Assembly (NCBI RefSeq): GCF_000092845.1
Contig: NC_014150.1
Coordinates: forward strand, 1,450,919 to 1,514,918
Length of the DNA: 64,000 bases
Source of the DNA: Brachyspira murdochii DSM 12563
Lineage (GTDB): Bacteria; Spirochaetota; Brachyspiria; Brachyspirales; Brachyspiraceae
Direction: 5' to 3'
Numbering within the stretch: position 1 is the stretch's first letter; each line of letters begins with the position of its first letter. The translations under genes and the position numbers were made by a program. Below the pieces are notes generated by a model, which saw only the letters and a list, made by a program, of their open reading frames with translations, was not told the origin of the DNA and searched no databases. Shown here one piece after another: positions 60,635 through 64,000 of the stretch.

Positions 60635-62039
60635 TTATATATTTGCATTTATATTTACTTCTATATCTTTTACAATATCTTCACTGCCTGTTTTTTTAGC
60701 TGTGATTTTTAATGTAGCTGTACCTTCTGCCTTTCCTGTGATAGTGAAAGTTTTAGTTTCAGCTTCATAGCTCACATCAAAAAACTGCTGGTCTGGAGGC
60801 TCTACTGTATGTGTTATCTCGTCAGCATTTGAAGTTAATACTACAGTATCATTTTCATCTGCTCTTATATCTACATTTGGTTTATCACTTTCTAAAGTTA
60901 AAGCTTCTGGAACCGCTTGTATATTAATAGATATATCTTTAGTAATATCTTCACTGCCTGCTTTTTTAGCTGTGATTTTTAATGTAGCTGTACCTTCTGC
61001 CTTTCCTGTAATAGTGAAAGTTTTAGTTTCAGCTTCATAGCTCACATCAAAAAACTGCTGATCTGGAGGCTCTACTGTATGTGTTATCTCGTCAGCATTT
61101 GAAGTTAATGCTACAGTATCATTTCCATCTGCTCTTATATCTACATTTGGTTTATCACTTTCTAAAGTTAATGGAACATTAGGTTCACTTTCTGTATCTG
61201 ATGTTTCCTCTTCTGTATCTTTTATTTCTTCTTCATCTTTACCTACAGACTGTTCATCTTCATACCATGCAAGCTGCTCTCCGCTTTGCTGACTGCCTGC
61301 TAAAGTCGCTGAGAAACTTAATTTCCCTACCAACACATCCTGTGCTTTATCAGAAGGGAAGCTAAACTCTAAGCCGCCTGCTATTGAAGCCTGCGGTAAA
61401 TATATTCTTAATTCTTTACTCTCAGCATTAGTATTAACTATCATTATGCATTTAGGTTTGATTGTAGAACTTTTTCCTCCTGTTGCCATGCGTACCATTT
61501 TAGGCATAGTTCTAGTATATGTAATAATTAAAGTATCTGTGCTAGGAGATATTTTAGTATCTGTAATTTTTATTCCATTAGTTCCTATTTTTTCGTAGCT
61601 TGATTCTTCTATGCGAATATTTCCCATAGAGTTTTTCTTTTCTACTTTAGTTATTGTTACTTCGCTTCCGTCTGCATTTCTAAATGGAACTTTTATTTCT
61701 TCACCTCTTTTATATGTATCTGATTCTACTATATACTGTTTTGTAACTTCTGTTTTACCATCATAGCTGTCTATATTATCTATACCGCCTCTTGCCTCAG
61801 CATAGTTTTTGAAATTAATTTCTAAACTGTCAAGAGTTAATTCCATTTTATGTTCTGTCACTAAAGTAGCTATAGTTCCTGCATTGTCGCTTTCTATATC
61901 TGATGTAGTTATAGTTTCTTTTACAGCAACACTGCGTGCTGCTCCTATATTTATAAGTTTATCAAATCTATCTCCTATCAAAACTTTGGCACTTCCGTAT
62001 CTTATTGTTTTTTTTTTCTTGCACACTTGTTTGACTCAT
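60635..62039 (-). CDS. Major tail (tube) protein with two Ig-like repeats; start region frameshifted
   Basis: About 467 residues. Residues to ~265 are the tail-tube part (RYGSAKVLIGDRFDKLINIG, ETITTSDIESDNAGTIATLV, KIYLPQASIAGGLEFSFPSD-like). An acidic linker leads to two near-identical bacterial Ig-like (Big2-type) repeats of ~88-90 residues (60638-60901 and 60902-61171; each starts LTLESDKPNVDIRAD). The ATG at 62039 has AAGGAG 6 bases before it, but a ten-A run at 62008-62017 breaks the frame; nine A would restore MSQTSVQEKKTIRYGSAKVL. The alternative is a GTG at 62026 without a good signal. Confidence 0.85.
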
Positions 62040-62119
62040 AATATCTCCTTATTGTTATTATGCTAGCTTTATATTAATATTTATATAATATTTCTATTAT
62101 TGTCATTGTCTGATATGCA

Positions 62120-62446
62120 TTATCTATACGAGAATGGGCTTTCATTGCTTATATCACAGCCGCATATCTCAATATTATCTATCTTTTTTTTCAAACTATT
62201 AAAATACTTACCTATTTTTTTCTGAAGAGTTAATGCATGTTCTAAACTTGTAGAATAAACACTAACTTGATAAATATCTCTTGAATATTCAAACTCATAT
62301 TTAGGATTTGAACTTTGAAGAGAATAAACTATATAGCTTTTATCATTATCTACATTGCTGTCCTCAACAAAATCCAAATAAACACCTGCCGTTTTTTTAT
62401 CTTCTTGAGTAAGACTTTTTAATAATTGATAAATTACTCTATGCAT
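62120..62446 (-). CDS. Predicted tail terminator/completion protein
   Basis: A 108-residue protein (IYQLLKSLTQEDKKTAGVYL; SRDIYQVSVYSTSLEHALTL) that resembles DUF3168/gpU-like proteins, which close the tail tube. The order gp10-like, this gene, tail tube fits. A short gap and a possible promoter-poor AT stretch separate it from the tail tube gene. Confidence 0.65.
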   Translation of the reverse strand: MHRVIYQLLKSLTQEDKKTAGVYLDFVEDSNVDNDKSYIVYSLQSSNPKYEFEYSRDIYQVSVYSTSLEHALTLQKKIGKYFNSLKKKIDNIEICGCDISNESPFSYR

Positions 62447-62457
62447 ATTTATAAACT

Positions 62458-62916
62458 CTATTTATTATTAGCTTTTTGTATTACTATATTCAAAGCACTT
62501 TTGACTGCCTCTTCTATATTCTCTCTGTTTGATTCAAATAGAGGTATTAACAAAGGCACTTCATTTTTATATTTATTTCCATATTCATTAAAAAAAGCAT
62601 AATACCTATCGCCTTGCTCTTTATACCATTTTATTTTATTTTTCTCAGGTGCTGTGCCTCTTTTTCCGCTAATTGTAGTAATCTTAACATTGCTTTCAGT
62701 ATTACTCTTTTTGTTTATTCTTGTTTCTTTTACAGTAAAATATTTATCAAAAGTCCAGCCTCTGCTTTTTGCTTTTGCATTAGCTTCTTTTGCTATTCTT
62801 CTAGCTTCTTTTAATGAGGCTTTTTTTACTTCATTCTTAAAATCAATTCCTAACTCTTCTAAAGTTTTCCTGAACTCATCAAACCCTGTAAGAGTTACTT
62901 TATTTTTTTCAGACAT
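62458..62916 (-). CDS. HK97 gp10-like head-tail protein
   Basis: A 152-residue basic protein (TGFDEFRKTLEELGIDFKNE, ARRIAKEANAKAKSRG, YYAFFNEYGNKYKNEVPLLI). The FxEYGt-like motif near the C-terminal third and basic central region are typical of the HK97 gp10 family. It lies in the head-tail joining cluster with closely spaced neighbours. Confidence 0.8.
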   Translation of the reverse strand: MSEKNKVTLTGFDEFRKTLEELGIDFKNEVKKASLKEARRIAKEANAKAKSRGWTFDKYFTVKETRINKKSNTESNVKITTISGKRGTAPEKNKIKWYKEQGDRYYAFFNEYGNKYKNEVPLLIPLFESNRENIEEAVKSALNIVIQKANNK

Positions 62917-62917
62917 A

Positions 62918-63271
62918 TTACTCTCTATTGTCAGCTTTTTTATTATTTACTAATTTCTTTATTGTAAATATGCATTCTATATTTTTATATGAAACATTCT
63001 CCATATTAATGACTTCATAGATATCATTTTCACGGTTTATTTTGGCCATCATTCCTTTGGTATCAAACTCTTTGAAATAATGAGTATGTACTTTCAAAGT
63101 TCTTGTTAAATCTTTTCTTTTACCCTGCTGTATATCTTTATATGTTATATCTTCAATAGAGCATTTTACTTTTCTTAATTCTATTAATTCATTACTTCCT
63201 GTTCCGTTTCCATTATCTATATACTTTGTTCTATAAAAAGTTATAGTATGAATTAATTTTCCAACTTTCAT
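62918..63271 (-). CDS. Head closure / head-tail adaptor protein
   Basis: A 117-residue beta-rich protein (KVGKLIHTITFYRTKYIDNG, NELIELRKVKCSIEDITYKD, MAKINRENDIYEVINMENVS). It has the usual size and start of SPP1 gp16-like head closure proteins. It overlaps or abuts the gp10-like gene (1 base between), so the two are coupled. Confidence 0.75.
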   Translation of the reverse strand: MKVGKLIHTITFYRTKYIDNGNGTGSNELIELRKVKCSIEDITYKDIQQGKRKDLTRTLKVHTHYFKEFDTKGMMAKINRENDIYEVINMENVSYKNIECIFTIKKLVNNKKADNRE

Positions 63272-63300
63272 TATTGTTATATTCGCCTCGCCTAATAAAA

Positions 63301-63322
63301 GCGAATAAGTAAACTTATTCGC
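63301..63322. terminator. Hairpin between connector and head closure genes
   Basis: GCGAATAAGT and ACTTATTCGC form a perfect 10-bp stem with a 2-base loop. On the minus strand it is followed by TTTTATTAGG, so it may act as a partial terminator or a processing site within the late operon. Confidence 0.6.
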
Positions 63323-63338
63323 TGGCTTGGCTCATCTC

Positions 63339-63779
63339 CTATAGAGTAAACTTTTCCCTTGCAATGGCCAATAATCTATGAACACCTTTCAAAGCAACTT
63401 CCTCACTTTGACTGGCTTCTCCTGTTTTGCTTTCAAAATAATGAGCAGCAAGTCCAAGAATAGCATACCTAACTTCAGGAGGACAATCGGCTCTTTTGTA
63501 TTCTATTTCATTAGCTTTATTACAATAGCCGATTGCACTGTCTAAAGTCAGATGCAGTATATCATCATCATAGTCAATGCCTTCTAAGTTTAGAAACTTT
63601 TTGAACTCTGACAAAGTAACTACTTTATTATCTTCGCTCGCTACAAGCCCCGACAATCCCGAGTGATTAGTATCACTCGGCGGGCTTTCCGCTTGCTTTT
63701 CTTCGTCATCATCACCTTCTTCGACTACTTTTCTGACATCAATGTCTATACTATTAATATCTTCAGTATCACTGCTCAT
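63339..63779 (-). CDS. Head-tail connector protein (gp6-like)
   Basis: A 146-residue protein. The N-terminal ~50 residues are acidic and unusual (KVVEEGDDDEEKQAESPPSD). The rest is helical (TLSEFKKFLNLEGIDYDDDI, LHLTLDSAIGYCNKANEIEY, CPPEVRYAILGLAAHYFESK), matching gp6-like connectors. A GC-rich palindrome (63645-63687) lies in the linker. It follows the capsid gene by 24 bases on the minus strand. Confidence 0.85.
   Translation of the reverse strand: MSSDTEDINSIDIDVRKVVEEGDDDEEKQAESPPSDTNHSGLSGLVASEDNKVVTLSEFKKFLNLEGIDYDDDILHLTLDSAIGYCNKANEIEYKRADCPPEVRYAILGLAAHYFESKTGEASQSEEVALKGVHRLLAIAREKFTL
63645..63687. repeat. GC-rich palindrome inside the connector gene
   Basis: CCGAGTGAT (63659-63667) and ATCACTCGG (63672-63680) form a 9-bp stem, and AAGCCC (63645-63650) with GGGCTT (63682-63687) an outer 6-bp stem. 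It encodes the linker PPSDTNHSGLSG. It is far richer in G and C than the gene around it and may be an in-frame insertion. Confidence 0.7.
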
Positions 63780-63803
63780 ATATAAAAGCCTTATTAAAAA
63801 TTA

Positions 63804-64000
63804 TTAAGCTGCATACGCTTGATCATTTGGAAGTAATCTTACAAATGCTGATTTTTGAATAGGGGCACCGTCTCCCCAATATCCTACTTGGAAACCTACC
63901 TGATTTGTTTTGCTGTATAACTCATGCAAAACTTGAAGTTCCATAGACAAGCTGTCAAAAATCCAATAATATTTTAAGTTTGCTAAGAACCCAAAATATT
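63804..64000 (-). CDS. Major capsid protein, C-terminal part (cut by window edge)
   Basis: Reading the minus strand from the edge gives YFGFLANLKYYWIFDSLSME, then LQVLHELYSKTNQVGFQVGY, then WGDGAPIQKSAFVRLLPNDQ and a stop after AYAA. The YWIFDSLSMELQVLHELYSKTNQVGF stretch is typical of the C-terminal A domain of HK97-fold capsid proteins. Only 65 residues are in the window. Confidence 0.8.
   Translation of the reverse strand, partial: YFGFLANLKYYWIFDSLSMELQVLHELYSKTNQVGFQVGYWGDGAPIQKSAFVRLLPNDQAYAA

Noticed and set aside
60635-62026. GTG start for the major tail protein
   Set aside because: It lacks a ribosome-binding site, while an ATG 13 bases upstream has a perfect one but is out of frame by one base at a ten-A run.

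Overview
The window looks like a chromosomal segment of a Brachyspira-type spirochaete. The DNA is very AT-rich, with poly-A/T promoters carrying TTGACA-like -35 boxes. The gene content fits an anaerobic diderm host: rubrerythrin, a trans-2-enoyl-CoA reductase of the FabV/TER family, lipoproteins with spirochaete-like lipoboxes, OmpA-type lipoproteins, many TPR proteins and a methyl-accepting chemotaxis protein. The genus is inferred from composition and gene families, not from a database match.

Layout. Positions 1-7.4 kb hold glycerol uptake (glpF-glpK, glpK cut by the window edge), rubrerythrin, a frameshifted membrane glycosyltransferase-like gene, an MFS transporter, an SGNH hydrolase, an aldo/keto reductase remnant and ftsQ. 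Positions 7.4-20.6 kb hold housekeeping and signalling genes: metG, a chemotaxis receptor, an MBL-fold hydrolase, xth, a STAS protein, a YggT protein, a TPR/Sel1 protein, a DUF1858 protein, a DUF3108 protein, a 37-residue acidic peptide gene, tRNA-Asp with rpsT, and fabV. Positions 20.7-33.2 kb hold envelope and surface genes (GT2, lipoproteins, two OmpA lipoproteins, a HEAT protein, a PseG-like/methyltransferase fusion, a PepSY-like protein), MgtC, a PTS EIIA, a dual-specificity phosphatase and purA. Two copies of a 211-bp noncoding element with terminal inverted repeats lie in this stretch. Positions 33.4-42.7 kb hold a TPR-DUF2971 protein next to McrB and McrC (a likely defence island), a 1019-residue TPR-like protein and a CobW-family GTPase.

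Positions 42.7-44 kb are gene-poor and repeat-rich. From about 44 kb to the right edge lies a prophage. A tyrosine integrase sits near its left end. The late genes run leftwards from the capsid protein at the right edge: capsid, connector, head closure, gp10-like protein, tail terminator, tail tube, tail-assembly chaperone with an apparent -1 frameshift, tape measure, tail and fibre proteins, HTH regulator, endolysin, coiled-coil membrane protein, nested Rz/Rz1 spanins, a fibre-like protein and small membrane proteins. This order is that of a siphovirus with an HK97-like capsid.

The most unusual part is 43.95-46.7 kb. A ~235-bp noncoding unit is duplicated; both copies carry the same palindromic promoter and a terminator with identical arms. 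A 22-residue hydrophobic peptide gene has its Shine-Dalgarno inside a hairpin and a convincing antisense RNA. Two ribbon-helix-helix-like small proteins, a second small hydrophobic peptide with a 13-bp inverted repeat in its coding sequence, and an integrase leader that can hide its own ribosome-binding site lie in the same block. Together these look like a compact RNA-controlled module at the prophage end, possibly one or two type I toxin-antitoxin systems.
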